This document shows, in pieces, positions 42,834 through 54,012 of a stretch of 64,000 nt of DNA. Numbering within the stretch: the first letter of the stretch is position 1; each line of letters opens with the position of its first letter. This stretch comes from Linnemannia elongata (lineage: Eukaryota; Mortierellomycota; Mortierellomycetes; Mortierellales; Mortierellaceae), in contig JAXBDG010000001.1 in the NCBI GenBank assembly GCA_036320915.1, positions 3,990,001-4,054,000 of the forward strand, given 5' to 3'. Both the position numbers and the translations under genes were made by a program. The notes under the pieces were generated by a model, which saw only the letters and a list, made by a program, of their open reading frames with translations, was not told where the DNA came from and did not search any database.

Positions 42834-45800
42834 TCAATCTACATGCTCAGTGAGTGCAGCGGCTTCCGTCTCTTCCAACTCCGCAGCACCGTGGTGATCG
42901 ATTTTACTAGTCAAGAACTTGTCAAGTGCTCCTCCAGCCATCTTGTCACCCCCCTCACGCTGAAGATCAACCACCGGATCTGGAAGTGCTCGTTTGTCTT
43001 TACTTGGTTTCCAGGTCAAGATGCCACTCTCATGGAATGCCTCCTTGATAATGTAGACTTCACGCTCAGAATTTGATCTCACATGAGCAGGGTTGTGGAA
43101 CTTGGCACCAACAGCTCGCTCAAACATCCGCGCGATCTCTTGGAATGTCCTGATGTTGGTGGAGACGTAATCTCTGAGGTACTCCCAGCTCATGTTGGGT
43201 CCCTTGGCTGCAAAGATCGCTTTGAGGAGGTAGTTGTTGGTCTCTTGATACATATCAGTGGCCATCCATCCACCAGCGACGCCTTTGGGATTGACCAACA
43301 TACTTGACAAGACTCTCCTCTCCCATTCGACTGTCCATGTGTGACGCATACCATACAGGAGACGCAGCAGCTCACGAGCATAGTTTGTATTGCCTCCTCC
43401 ATGCATCATCAGCGTGATGGTCGGTAAAACGGATCGGATGCGCCCAATATCACCGGCTTTGATAGCGCTCCCCAACTCGATGTAGACCGCCACATCGCGC
43501 AAGAACAGAAGTGCATTGATGTCAGCAGTCGTACATAGTCGGTCAAGGACCATGGGAGAGTGACTTTTCATGAGTGGACCTAAACTGGCGAGAGTGTCGA
43601 TAATGCTGTCAGCGACTCGTGGAATGTCTAGCTCGTCCGAGGCACCAACATGAGGCCTAAAAAAATCCACCAGGACGAGCACCAATGCCTCGAACACAAT
43701 CCTCAATAGCTCATCTGCAGTTTTGAAATTCAAGCTGTCCTTGGTCAGGGTGTTGCGACGCAATAGGGTGATGAAGGTAGCAAGAGAGCCACGCGTGTTG
43801 TTCTCGCCGAAGTGCGTCCTGAAAATTGTCCCGCAAAGTGTCATCCGCATGTGGAAGAGCTGAGGGACAGGGTGCACCCAGGAAAGGCTGCCGAAAGGAT
43901 CGGGGTCGATTGCTCGGTGTATCTGGAGGGACAGCAATCTCGCGACTGTCATCTGATCGCCCGCCACAATGATGTTGGGGAGCTTAGCGAACCAGGTTCT
44001 GGCCAAGCTGAGACCGACATCTGTAATGGTTTCCAGCACTGAGAGGTTGCCGGCAATTGTTGATTCATCGATCTTCATTGTCTGCAGCGGGAAGGTAATT
44101 GACTTCCGGATAGGAAGTGGGTCGACCTCCACAATGGGTACAACACAGCCAGGGGACTGGGCAATGGCGGACGAAAAATGGTGATGGCATACGGTCCGGA
44201 AAAGAGTGCGATCGGCGGCATTTGGAAAAAAGATGCTGGCGCTAGGGGCTGCCAACCTATCGGGCCGAAAGGCCACAATTGATGGACGTGAAGGGCAGCG
44301 TTGGTTAACCTTGTCACTCTCGTCGACCTCGTCATGCTCGTTGTCTCTGCCCTCGTCGTCTGCATTGCTCTCATCGCTCTCGTCATCTGTGTCGCTCTCG
44401 TCGTCCAAGTCATTCTCGTCGTCCAGGTCATTCTCGTCGTCCAGGTGATTCTCGTCGTCCAAGGCATTCTCGTCGTCCAAGGCATTCTCGTCGTCCAAGT
44501 CATTCTCGCCGTCCAAGCCATTCTCGTCGTGCTTGCTGGTCTCACCATGCTCGGCCTTCTTATCATGCTCAGCCTTCTCGAGGTCGTCCTCGGCGTGGAT
44601 CAAAATGACTGTGGCTGCTGTTCCGTTGTCGAAGGTGTCGAGTTTGTTGATTCTTTGATGTTGGTGCTTCATGGCAATGTTGATGTTGTCATAAACGACA
44701 AACCAATCGTTGTGAAGAATCGCCTCCTTGACTTGAGCCTTAGCATCTTTGGTCATGTTAGCCAATGCTTTCCGCACCTGGTCGTCGGAGACTGATAGCC
44801 CAAGAGATGAGAGGACGTCCAAAACTCGAGTGGGGCATCCTGTGCAATGTAGAAACACGCCCATCACGGTTTGAAACGCGTTGCATTTCTGGGAGGTCAT
44901 GAAGAGGAGCATGGCGGCAATACAGCCTCGGACCGAAGCAGGGTTCCTATGAGGCCTACGACGAGCAGGTGCATCATTCTCGCCGTTGTCCTCCACCTTG
45001 ACAGCATCCTCCTCTTCAGCATTACTGCCTGCCCCGACAGCTTGTGCCATCCGAACAACCTTCTGCGACTCAACCATACCGACAAAGTCCATCATCTCGA
45101 CATCTTCCTTCTTCGCAACGACTTTTTCCTCCTCTCCATCCTCTCCCACGTCACTCTCCTCGTCCTCCGCCACATCTTTGCCGTCGTCCTTGTGCTCGTG
45201 CTCATTGTGGTCCTTTTTCTCGTTTGTGTCTTCATCCTCGTTCAATCTCTTGCCCTTGCCCTTCTTGCGCTTGTCCTTGTGAAGCACCCCCTGTAAGAAC
45301 CGCATCAGGTGCTTAGCATGGTCCACGTAATTGCCGAGGAAACCACGATCGATCACATGCTCGATGTTGGCCTGTGTTACGGTATTGTGAGGGAACTGGT
45401 AGGCAGGACGCTTGAGAGGCGGATCAGTTTGTCCGATGACGCCTTTGCTGCTGAGTCGCAGGTCCCGTCGAGTACGATCGACCACAACGTCGACGGCACT
45501 TTCAACAAATGATGCATCCAACTTGGGTCGCCTGCATAGCTTTTGCCTCCAGATTTCGATAAGTGACTTTGGAGCGTGACTCGAGTAGAATTGGGTCGCC
45601 AATCGGACAGCAGAGGGTTCATGGGACTCGAACAACTTGTAAAGAAAGGTGGGTAAAGAAAGACGCTCTTTGCTAATGGCCGTGTATATCCTGTCTAATT
45701 TTTCAGCAAAAGTAGACTGGAGAGTATATCAAGATGTTAGTAGGAATATCAGTAGTGCCATAATGTAGGTGCCAGTCAAGCCGGTCTACTCACACGCGCC

Positions 45801-46529
45801 TTGCGAGTCGAAGTTGGTGTCCTCGTAGTCCTCGTAGTCCTCGTAGTCTTCGTAGTCCTCGTAGTCCTTGTAGTCCTCGCAGCCACATGGCGTCTTACTG
45901 CAGGCGGCTTTGGCTTCTATACAAGTGTCAAAATGAGATATGAGTACATCATTCGTTCGCGATTAAACTATAAAAGCTGAGATGGTGCACCGTGAACAGT
46001 TTAATTACCTCAATCATGGACGCCTCTTCGTCCTCTTCAACGTCGGCTTCTCTATTATAACGCCTCTGAAAAGAGAAACACGTGTTAGCCTATGGGTAAA
46101 ATGCTCGTTCATATAACCCCCTTCCAGAGAACAAACTGCTTACCCGTTTGGGGGTCGGCGAGGCACACACCTCAGTGCATTCGCTGAAAAACGTCGAGGT
46201 TGGGATGCCTTTGCTTGCCGGTGTACTTGCGCCGTTGATAGACAGGGATCCTTGTGCAGGGCAGTCCCACACGGGAGGTTGTGCGGTCGTTGATGGTGTC
46301 ACGGAGACAGAGGCTGCAAGATGAGGTCTAAAAGGCGAGAGTGAGCCTCCAGCAGCGTCATTGGTGGTGGTATTCTATAAGAAAAAAAACATAATACATC
46401 AAGAATTGGTTAGACATGCGCTCGCGAAGCAGATTATCGCCTTTCTAGCAACCACCGGCAGGTACTCACTTCGACGTCCACACCTGGCGATTGCACAACG
46501 GTGGGTCCGATGTAGTTGAAACTGCCCAT
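42834..46529 (-). CDS. putative transposase, DUF6589-like, sharing the helicase's TIR-encoded N-terminus
   Basis: Five exons complement(42834..45716, 45794..45916, 46009..46065, 46144..46374, 46470..46529), about 1,117 aa, all phase 0. Residues 1-63 come from the right TIR and equal those of the helicase. Exon 4 encodes a basic RTT-repeat stretch. Exon 5 carries WFVVYDNINIAMKHQHQRIN, a DDEN-rich acidic repeat (about 554-614), IVAGDQMTVARLLSLQ, SWVHPVPQLFHMRMTL and GGGNTNYARELLRLL. These blocks fit the DUF6589 proteins common in fungi. D500 (YDN), D744 (GDQ) and E939 (NYARE) are plausible catalytic acids, by inference. It ends 127 bp from the helicase stop, convergent. Function as transposase is inferred from its place in the element. 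Confidence 0.82.
44390..44519 (-). repeat. 18-bp tandem repeat coding for LDDEN-type acidic units
   Basis: About seven 18-bp units in the putative transposase encode (A/D)LDDEN repeats, a low-complexity acidic linker between the YDN and GDQ blocks. Repeat number is likely variable between copies. Confidence 0.8.
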
Positions 46530-47245
46530 CCCTGGCAATTGAAGCTATCGAGTATTGAAGGTGCCAAAGGGCATCAAATTAGAAAACACGATCTTGGTGA
46601 CAAGAACAAAAGTCAGGATGTACACGGCATCAAGGTGTACCTTGGAGGCACGGCTTCTTGGCGTTCCTGCTGTTGTTGGCGTTCGTGGCGGTTTTGTCGT
46701 TCTAGTCGCTTTCGGCGTAGCCGGGGCCTTTTGGCAAGACTGGCCTGGCGTATCATCGCTAGAGCGAAGTCATCCCGAATGGAGGAGGAGGATAAAGGTG
46801 AAAGAAAAAAAAAATAAAAAAATAAAAAACAAAAAACAACAACAAAAAGATGACAATCAGCTCCTGTTCCTGCTACTGATGAAGGTACACCCGACGATGG
46901 AGCTTGGGTGGGTATGGGCTGCTATACCTCTGATGTCCGCTCTCTGTCATGGTGCAGTCGTGGTCCACAGCGTCGCAGGATGGGTATAAGACAAGAGACG
47001 GGTACGGAGAGAGTGAATGAAAGAGAATTGCGCGATGTGAAATTGAGCATCTGAGGACAGAGGGTTTACACAGGCGCAGAACCACTGTTTATTTTAGACT
47101 TCTACGCCCATGTAAACCCTCTATCCTTTTTAGGAAATGTTGACACTAACGATGCTTCAAGGGTGAAGGTGAGATTTTCGCCCAGCCCCTCTGGAGAGTG
47201 TGACTGCGTCACTCACTCCAGAGGTGGTTGGGTATCACAGCGTCC
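46247..47245 (-). repeat. right terminal inverted repeat, 999 bp
   Basis: Inverse copy of 39196-40194, carrying exon 1 (46470-46529) and the start of exon 2 of the putative transposase on the minus strand. No difference from the left TIR was seen in the stretches I compared. Confidence 0.9.
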
Positions 47246-47252
47246 CGTGACT
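47246..47252 (+). repeat. target-site duplication, right copy (CGTGACT)
   Basis: Matches 39189-39195. Removing the element and one copy joins TTCCGGCGAC to CGTGACTGCCTAG, a plausible empty site. The downstream bases to 47464 are the leader of the next gene. Confidence 0.8.
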
Positions 47253-47464
47253 GCCTAGAATTATGCTCGTCTTGACCAACGCCCAGAGCATAAAGAACCC
47301 TGCTCCTTCGTCTCACCTGTTCTTTCACTCCCCCCCCCATTCCTCCTTCGTGTTCATTCCTTCGCCTTGACGCATTCACCTCCAAAACCTCTTAACCCTA
47401 CTCTTCTCACCCCCCGCTCTCCAAAGTGTCCACATCCACAGAACACCCCACGCTCGACCTCGCT

Positions 47465-47989
47465 ATGAACGAAGTCAGCTTCGACGACCTGTGCGCTGAC
47501 TTTGAGGACATTCAACCCTCAGACTTGGCAGACAGAGTCTCCCAAATGCTCGGTGCCCGCTATCTCGAGGAAACAGTCCCTGGATCCAAGAAGCTCATCC
47601 GGGGCGCCGTCTGGGGTTCTAGTCTGCGCCCCATCATTTCCCTGCATGTCCAGATCACGAACAGCATTACGACCATGTCAGGAACCCGACAGCCCGTCCA
47701 AGTTCACTTCCTATTCCTCGAGGCCTCGCCACAGACGTACATCTCGGAAGAGGCTCTCAAGCTAATGGGCATCGAGGATGCTGTCGTCGCAGGCGAGACT
47801 CTGGTCGGACCGAACGATCATGTTCGCCTGCCTGTCAAGATCAACGGATACAAGGTCGACGTCGCCCGATCACCCTCGGACTCTCACTTTGCACATTTGA
47901 ACATTCTGGGCGAGGACCTCATCCGTGCGTCTGGTGCAAAGGCCTACTATGGTGGCAATCCGCCCAACTTTGAGTTGGCATTTCCTTAG
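47465..47989 (+). CDS. small protein of unknown function, possibly a degenerate retropepsin fold
   Basis: Single-exon frame, 174 aa from the ATG of MNEVSFDDLCADFEDIQPSD. I do not recognise a family with confidence. The stretch HFLFLEASPQTYISEEALKL resembles the VDTGSPYTYLSEEAL region of single-domain aspartic (retropepsin-like) proteases, and SHFAHLNILGEDLIRASGA resembles their second psi-loop (xxNxLGxDFL). The catalytic DTG is not present: the matching residues are LEA. If related, it would be a non-catalytic descendant. There is no signal peptide or membrane segment. Before the transposon inserted, its ATG lay about 410 bp from that of NBS1, head to head, so the two probably shared a promoter region. 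Confidence 0.6.
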   Translation: MNEVSFDDLCADFEDIQPSDLADRVSQMLGARYLEETVPGSKKLIRGAVWGSSLRPIISLHVQITNSITTMSGTRQPVQVHFLFLEASPQTYISEEALKLMGIEDAVVAGETLVGPNDHVRLPVKINGYKVDVARSPSDSHFAHLNILGEDLIRASGAKAYYGGNPPNFELAFP

Positions 47990-49696
47990 GGACTTAGGCT
48001 AGCGCGCTTTTTGCTTTTTTTTGTTTTTTTTTTGTTTCCTGATTCATGTTTGCCCTGCAGTAGTGCAACCCCTCCTTCTTGACCGCTGTACATGGTTTCT
48101 CTCTTTGGTCATATCCCCGCACCACACATTTGTAATTGTAGCTCTTTTGTGGCTGTTGTATTTGTTTTCTCCTTCTTCTTGCACCTTCTGTTTGTGTCCT
48201 CTACTCTGTTCCTTCCTACCACTGCTTCTTTTTCCTTCTTTTCTCTCACCCTCCACCCCTCACTACTTCTGGTCCTTGCTCCCTGCCCCACGGCACTGCC
48301 AATTAAAGAGCACTTCCAACCCCCTCCTCCTGGACACCAATTGAACGATTGGTTTACCGAAGCCCAGGCTCCGACCGACCGGCCGTCTTCTCACACATAG
48401 TATTTGTGATGTCATTGACCTTGTGCCTGTGCCCTTTTGCGCCGAAAGAGGGGAAGGAGTGTATTGTTGTGCCACCTTCATCATATCATATCCAATTGAC
48501 CTGCATCCTTCTTCACGACACATATCTCTTTCCATTCAGACCTCACACGCGCCTTTGCAAAAGTGATTTCGTCATTGCCGCTCAAGGGGCCCTTACTTTT
48601 TTTTTTATCGATATAGTTCGAACTTTGAATTACCTCTCTGCTACTTGGCGATCCGACTCTTTTTGCAATCTGTAAACGAACACATTGCGCGCGTTTCTTC
48701 TTCTTCCTTCCTTCCTTCTCTTTTATTCAATACTTCGCCCTTAGTTCATCAAACTTGCACCCTCATACCAGGTTGAATATAGGCCTCTCACGTTATTGTT
48801 CCTGGAAGATGGCGCTCATTGCAAGAGATCCGATTGCTGATGCCACGAGTATGGAGGATCAGCATGTGCTACGAATGCAACAACGCCGTATTGCTCACCA
48901 CTTTTTACTTCACCCCTTAGTTTTCTCCTTACACTCTCCTTGGAGAAACCCGGTGCGGAGAATTGTATCCCGCATAGGAGCGTATGGACATATGGTGATA
49001 ATATGATGTAGTGAGGGGGAGAGACGAAAAATGAGGGAGGCCGGTACACCTCCTTAGGTGATCAAAGTGAGCATTGTGTGTCCCTGAGAAGGCTTTTTCG
49101 TATAAGGTAATGAGGACACCCAAAGAGTGAACAACAGACAGACATAAGCAAACAAGGATCGAGCAATTGAAAGGTGGCAAGTGTGTCTTTAGCACTGCTG
49201 TTAAACGTAATTGACGAAGGTACCCAACGTACGTCCTGAACTTACTACTTCCGCGGCAAAAAGTGACTTTTGGATTGAAAAACAGCAACAGCCTTTTAAT
49301 GGGCTGTCTCTCTGTCTGTCTCCGTCGTTAGTCATTATTCTCGATCAAGAAAAAAATAAGAGTATTGGTGGTGTATTGCCCCCCTCACTGCCACAGCATA
49401 CACCCCAGTGAGCAAACGCAAAACTGTTGAGGACCCTTGAACCTTCCCGCCTCCCCCTCTTCATCACCAATCCTTATTTAGCCAATTGCGCAAACTCTCA
49501 CTTTCTCACTCTATCTCTCTCTCCCGAAATAAAAAAATTCTCTTCTTCCCTCTCCCCCTTCTCTCCTTTCCCCTTCTTCACTCATAGCCCTCTTCTCTTT
49601 TTGCCTCAATGCTGCCGTAATGTGCGGTAGCTTCTCTCCCTCTTTCTTTACACAGTCTCCCTCTCATTCATTCACATCACAACAACAGACAGCACC
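47990..49696. other. 1.7-kb intergenic region
   Basis: Pyrimidine-rich, T-run-containing sequence with no open frame I can support as a gene. The last ~250 bp are a CT-rich leader for the Kelch gene. Frames such as 48021-48344 and 48092-48400 are low-complexity and have no family resemblance. Confidence 0.55.
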
Positions 49697-51919
49697 ATGC
49701 TGTTCTTTCATACATTGCTCCATTTCTTCGTCCTCTCTCCGGTCCTCCACCAGCAATGTGTAACACAAGCTGAAGTCGTCCTACAAGCCAAACCAACAAC
49801 AACCTTACCAACAAAAATATCAACAACACCACTGACGCCGACAACTACAGACCCTGGTCTAATTGGTCTCCCAACCCTACCCACCGAGCCAGAAGTAGTT
49901 GTCTACCCAGCGTCCTGTCGGTCCGAAGGGACCTGGTTCATCCAAGGTGGCTTCAACGGTGTCAGCTACAACCAATTCTTCTCTCTCGACCTCACAAAGG
50001 CCTGGAATACCACCTACGCCCCCTGGGTCCAATACCCCGACGCACCACCACTTTCGACTCAAAACTGCCTTTTCGCCTCCAAGGCAGACAATGCGATCCG
50101 CTTCAATGACATTAACAACGCTTTTAGCACCAACATATCCTCGTCGCCGATTCTGCCTGGCACTGCAATTGGTCCTGCTGGGTCTGTGCTCGCATTCATC
50201 GGGAATGAGAACAAGGGACACCCCTTGATCACTGTCTTTAATATGACTACAGGAACCTGGCACTACAACGCCAGCTCAGTCGTGACGCCTATCCGAAACG
50301 CAGGAATCGTTGTCATCGCAAACCCTCTCGACGGCCGGATGTACATGCGCGGAGGACACCAACACCTCAACGCAGATACTATGGACATTTACGACCCCAA
50401 GAAGGATGCATTGACTTCTTTACCGATACTCCTCGCCAACGACACTATTCCGAGCATTGCCAAGGGAGGACCCGGGATTCCACCGGCTCAATGGTATACC
50501 GCCTGCTGGTCGAAAAGGAGATCCAGCATTTTATACCTCGGTGGACGCCATGGCTACACGGACAAGTATACCAGTCCAGAGATCATCGAGTACAAACCCG
50601 ACATTAACACCTGGGCGCTGTTACCGGTAACAGGAACGGCACCCAGCGAAAGAGAGGATGCTTGCATGGTCACAGGTTCGTAACGGCATTCGGAGCTCGG
50701 GGATCATCTGTTAATCTGGTTAGGGAAGGAGGAAGGAGTCAGAGAAGAACTGGGATGAGAAGGGAGGAGACGAATGAAAGAAAGAAAGAAAAGAAGAATG
50801 CCGTTACGTTACAAAGCGTTGCTCTCACTAATTTATTCTTTATTCTACTATGATTAGACAAGGACAATAATCGGGTTGTGGTGTTTGGCGGACAGAACAC
50901 CAATGGGAGCCTATCGGATATTTACGTTCTGGATATGAAAACACTAGTCTGGACACGCGGACCAGGCAGTGGGACTGGTCGTATTGGAATGGCCTGTGCC
51001 ATGTACAACGACGGCTTCTTGACCTGGGGAGGTATGCTTTGGCACATGGAGCTATAAAGGAAATAGATGGACATATCAGGCAAGCACGAATGTACTTCTA
51101 ACATCTGCGCGTGTTTTTTTTTTGTCATTAGGCGCAACGGAGACGTTTCTTATTGACTACCCCGGCACCGCCCCTTTAGTACTCAACCTCACAACGATGC
51201 GCTGGACAGATCGTTACAACCAAAAGGGATCGCAAGACGAGGATCTTGCAACAAGCAGCACTGGCGGATCAAAGCTGGGACTTATCCTGGGTCTGTCAAT
51301 TGGTTTGTTTGCGATAGTTGCTCTGGCTGGTGGCGTTTACCTCTTTCGACGCGAGAAACGGAAAACGGCACTGGACTATGACAAGATTCTCAACGGAAAA
51401 GGACTGAGCCCTTCTCAAATACAATCACAGGGCTCCTCGTCACACTCAGGAACCACTTGTCCACATGAACAAGGCATGACCGACCCAGGACAACCACTTC
51501 GTGCAGCCCTCGTATCAACTCCGCAACCGGGGCGACAGACAAGACATTTGTCAGCCAGCAGAGCATTAGACCGAAACTCGAGAGGACGTCACTCTGGAAG
51601 TGATGGCAGCGGGCGGGACGATGTATCAATCCGGACTGCAACCTCGGGGAAGTATGTCCAGGAGACGGATGACGAGTTGATATCGCGGAAAGGCCGACGA
51701 AGGCGTCAGCAGGAACAGCACGATCGACCCAACTCTCGACTGGGACACAAGATTGAAATGTCGTCCATGGGGCCTCAGGGAGATGGGACAACCGACATTG
51801 CCACCTCGACTAATAGATACGGAGGTCCGACAAACATATCTCCTGCCAGTTCCTCGCGTGCGATCGCGCCCTATGCGGCACCCTCCGCCCCACCCAACCC
51901 AGATATCCAGCAGAGATGA
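49697..51919 (+). CDS. Kelch-repeat single-pass membrane protein
   Basis: Three exons join(49697..50675, 50858..51031, 51132..51919), 646 aa, phase 1 at both junctions. A signal peptide (about 1-25, MLFFHTLLHFFVLSPVL) precedes a Thr/Pro-rich stretch and a Kelch-type beta-propeller (about 70-425): GTWFIQGGFNGVSYNQFFSL, GRMYMRGGHQ...DTMDIYDP, RSSILYLGGRHG, NRVVVFGGQNTNGSLSDIYVLD and GFLTWGG. N-glycosylation sequons are frequent. A transmembrane helix (LGLILGLSIGLFAIVALAGGVYLF region, about 432-455) is followed by RREKRK and a Ser/Gln/Arg-rich cytoplasmic tail of about 190 aa. Topology is therefore propeller outside, tail inside. It is probably a cell-surface or endomembrane adhesion or sensor protein; the ligand is unknown. 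Confidence 0.88.
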
Positions 51920-52390
51920 GTTTTCGGATCCTTCTATTGCGATAAGAGTCATGCTTGACGGTACTCAGGCCGTTGTAAATAATAAACCTTTGTATATTAT
52001 CTTTTCTAATAGCGAGTGACTTTGTTGCCTTTGTTCAGAAGAGAGCGTGAGATATGAACCCCAGTCTTCTCACAAAGCCAATTGCTGGTTAATCTGAAAC
52101 CGATTGAATTGCATTATTTTTCAGACACAGCTGGAGCTAATTCTACGGCGCATGGGACGGCGTTGAGGGGTGTGCTGGAGCAAAATGATATCTTCACGTA
52201 CAGTCGACTGCACGCGTTGCTTCCCACCCAATGCTGACTGGTGGTTGACCATCCATAGCCAAGTAGGTTGAAGAGGCAGAGTTGTCCCCAATGGTAATCC
52301 CTACAAGAAGCACAAAACTTAAAGTACAAAACTAAATGGCCAGGGGACAAGAGACCTGGCACCGAGTACACAATATCAAAGTAAAACGTC
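51920..52390. other. intergenic region before the right Sel1 cluster
   Basis: AT-rich 3' flank of the Kelch gene, then sequence with no recognisable gene. The usual Sel1 upstream box and first exon are absent here, so the pseudogene that follows has lost its 5' end. Confidence 0.5.
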
Positions 52391-53638
52391 ATGGAAGCGT
52401 CGCCAGGGTCATTAGGTGAACAGAGGAGTATCACCGAAGCCATTTTCACTGCACAACAGTGCACAGTCTCGGACCTGCAAGCCGCTGTCATATATACATA
52501 TTCAATTTTCAACAGTCATTTTTTAAACAACTTGCTCAACAAACCGGAGCATTGCCTTGCGACGACAAGCCAGGTGTCACTAAGTCCGACACAACAACGT
52601 CTTCCAACGACAATAACCAACCTCAGCCAACAGCAGTGCAAGAGCCCACGCCCATCGTTTCCAGTAACTTTACTCAAACGAGTGTCAGCGCCAGTCTCGG
52701 AGACAAAGATGCTCAGGTGGCTCTTGGAGACATGTACAAAGACGGTCAGGAAGTCCAGCAGAATTACAAAGCAGCTATGGAATGGTATCTCCGAGCCGCC
52801 AAACAAGGGGATGCCATTGGTCAGCGTAAGGTGGGAGTTCTCTACGACCTCGGACACGGTGTCACACAGGATTACTCGACAGCGCTCACTTGGTATCTCC
52901 AATCTGCAGATCAAGGAAACGCCAAAGCCCAATCCAACATCGGGACTTTCTACTGTTACCGCTATGGAGTCCCTCTGGATTGTTTCAAAGCTATGAAGTG
53001 GTTCCTCATGGTTGCCAGTCAAGGAAACGCAAATGCACAGAACCACCTTGCTTGCCTCTACTACAGTGGCGGAGGAGTGCCTCAAGATTACTCCAAGGCG
53101 TATGAGTGGTACCTTAAGGCGATCGAGCAAAACAACAGGCACGCTCAAGATAACCTTGGAGGCTTGTATCGTCACGGCAAAGGCGTGGTTCAGGATTTTT
53201 CCAATGCGATGGAGTGGTAAGTTAAAGCAGCCGATCAAGGGGGACCCAACTGCTCAATTCTCCATCGGTTCAATGTGCTACAACGGCCAAGGCATGGAGC
53301 AAGGGGAGAAGCAGGATCATGTTCAGGTGATGACATGGTACCGCATAGCTGCTGAAAAAGATTACATGATGGCACAATACAGCATTGGGTACATGTACTT
53401 GTACGGTTATGGTATGCCTATGGACTACTCGCAGGCATCGGTGTGACTCCTCAAGGCTGCTAAGCATGGCCACGGTGAAGCGCAGTATGTCATTGGTGGC
53501 CTGTATGACTATGGAGACGGAGTACCTCGAGGCACCGTTGTAGCGAGGGAGAGGTACTTGAAGGCGGCTGGACAAGGTCATACGGAAGCAAAGAGGCTGT
53601 TCGTGTATTTGAACCGATATGGGGACTATTTCTATTGA
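52391..53638 (+). pseudogene. Sel1-repeat pseudogene A
   Basis: Homologous to exon 2 of the Sel1 genes from about EQRSITEAIFTAQQ (52415) on, but with no exon 1. Breaks: a frame change near 52530, TAA at 53218-53220 (the Tyr of EWY), one extra G in the GGGGG at about 53238-53245, a one-repeat deletion around 53300, and TGA at 53444-53446 (a Trp codon). Beyond each break the frame resumes with good Sel1 repeats, ending in RYGDYFY. The TAA is shared with the pseudogene at 58767-60265, so the two descend from an already broken copy or converted each other. Confidence 0.85.
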
Positions 53639-53939
53639 AGTGTTAATGAGTAAAAAGACAATAAACTAGTGTTGGCGGTGAAGTCCTTAGCTTATATTGC
53701 CGGATGCTCGCGCAAGATGGTAAGAACGGACAAGAGTCGAAACATAGGCACCTGTTATGTTTTTTTGTCTCTATTCCGATCAAGAAGGGTCGAAGTGGAA
53801 TGCTGCGACCAAAAAGGGTTGGTAGATGCAAAAGGTGCGCTTGGAGACTGGAGATGGAGGCGCTTGCTGTTGTTAACAGAAAGAAGGTTCAATGTTCTTT
53901 GCAGTAGAATAATCCAGAAAGGAAAAGAAAATACCATTG

Positions 53940-54012
53940 TTTTCAGGGGTTGCGTGTCGGTCATACAATTTTTGATTAATGATGAGTCTCCCAGTCTCAC
54001 GCCTTGGATACC
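53940..54012 (+). promoter_or_regulatory. conserved Sel1-family upstream box
   Basis: Plus-strand copy: TTTTCAGGGG, GTGTCGG, CAATTTTTGATTA, TGATGAGTC, AGTCTCACGCC, TTGGATACC. It ends 266 bp before the ATG at 54278. The rest of 53639-54277 holds the 3' flank of pseudogene A and a CT-rich leader. Confidence 0.6.

Larger units (their letters stand above)
39196..47245. mobile_element. complete 8,050-bp DNA transposon with 999-bp TIRs, helicase and putative transposase
   Basis: Begins GGACGCTGTGATACCC and ends with its exact inverse, flanked by CGTGACT direct repeats. The inverted match runs without net insertion or deletion from the ends to 40194 and 46247. It contains two convergent multi-exon genes: a RecQ-like helicase (39912-42706) and a DUF6589-like protein (42834-46529), each starting inside a TIR. 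Long TIRs plus a helicase plus a large DDE-like protein recall the helicase-bearing branch of Academ. The target duplication I see is 7 bp (8 if one terminal base is reassigned), longer than the 3-4 bp I recall for Academ. Near-identical TIRs and intact ORFs point to a young, possibly active copy. Confidence 0.85.

Noticed and set aside
39196..47245. RecQ-like helicase as a subtelomeric TLH-type gene or a Crypton
   Set aside because: It lies between exact TIRs and target duplications within ordinary gene-rich DNA, with no tyrosine recombinase motif.
53206..53245. GTGGTAAGTT in pseudogenes A and D as a new splice donor rather than a stop
   Set aside because: The Sel1 frame resumes directly after the TAA with no acceptor-like AG, and other stops and frame breaks are present in both loci.
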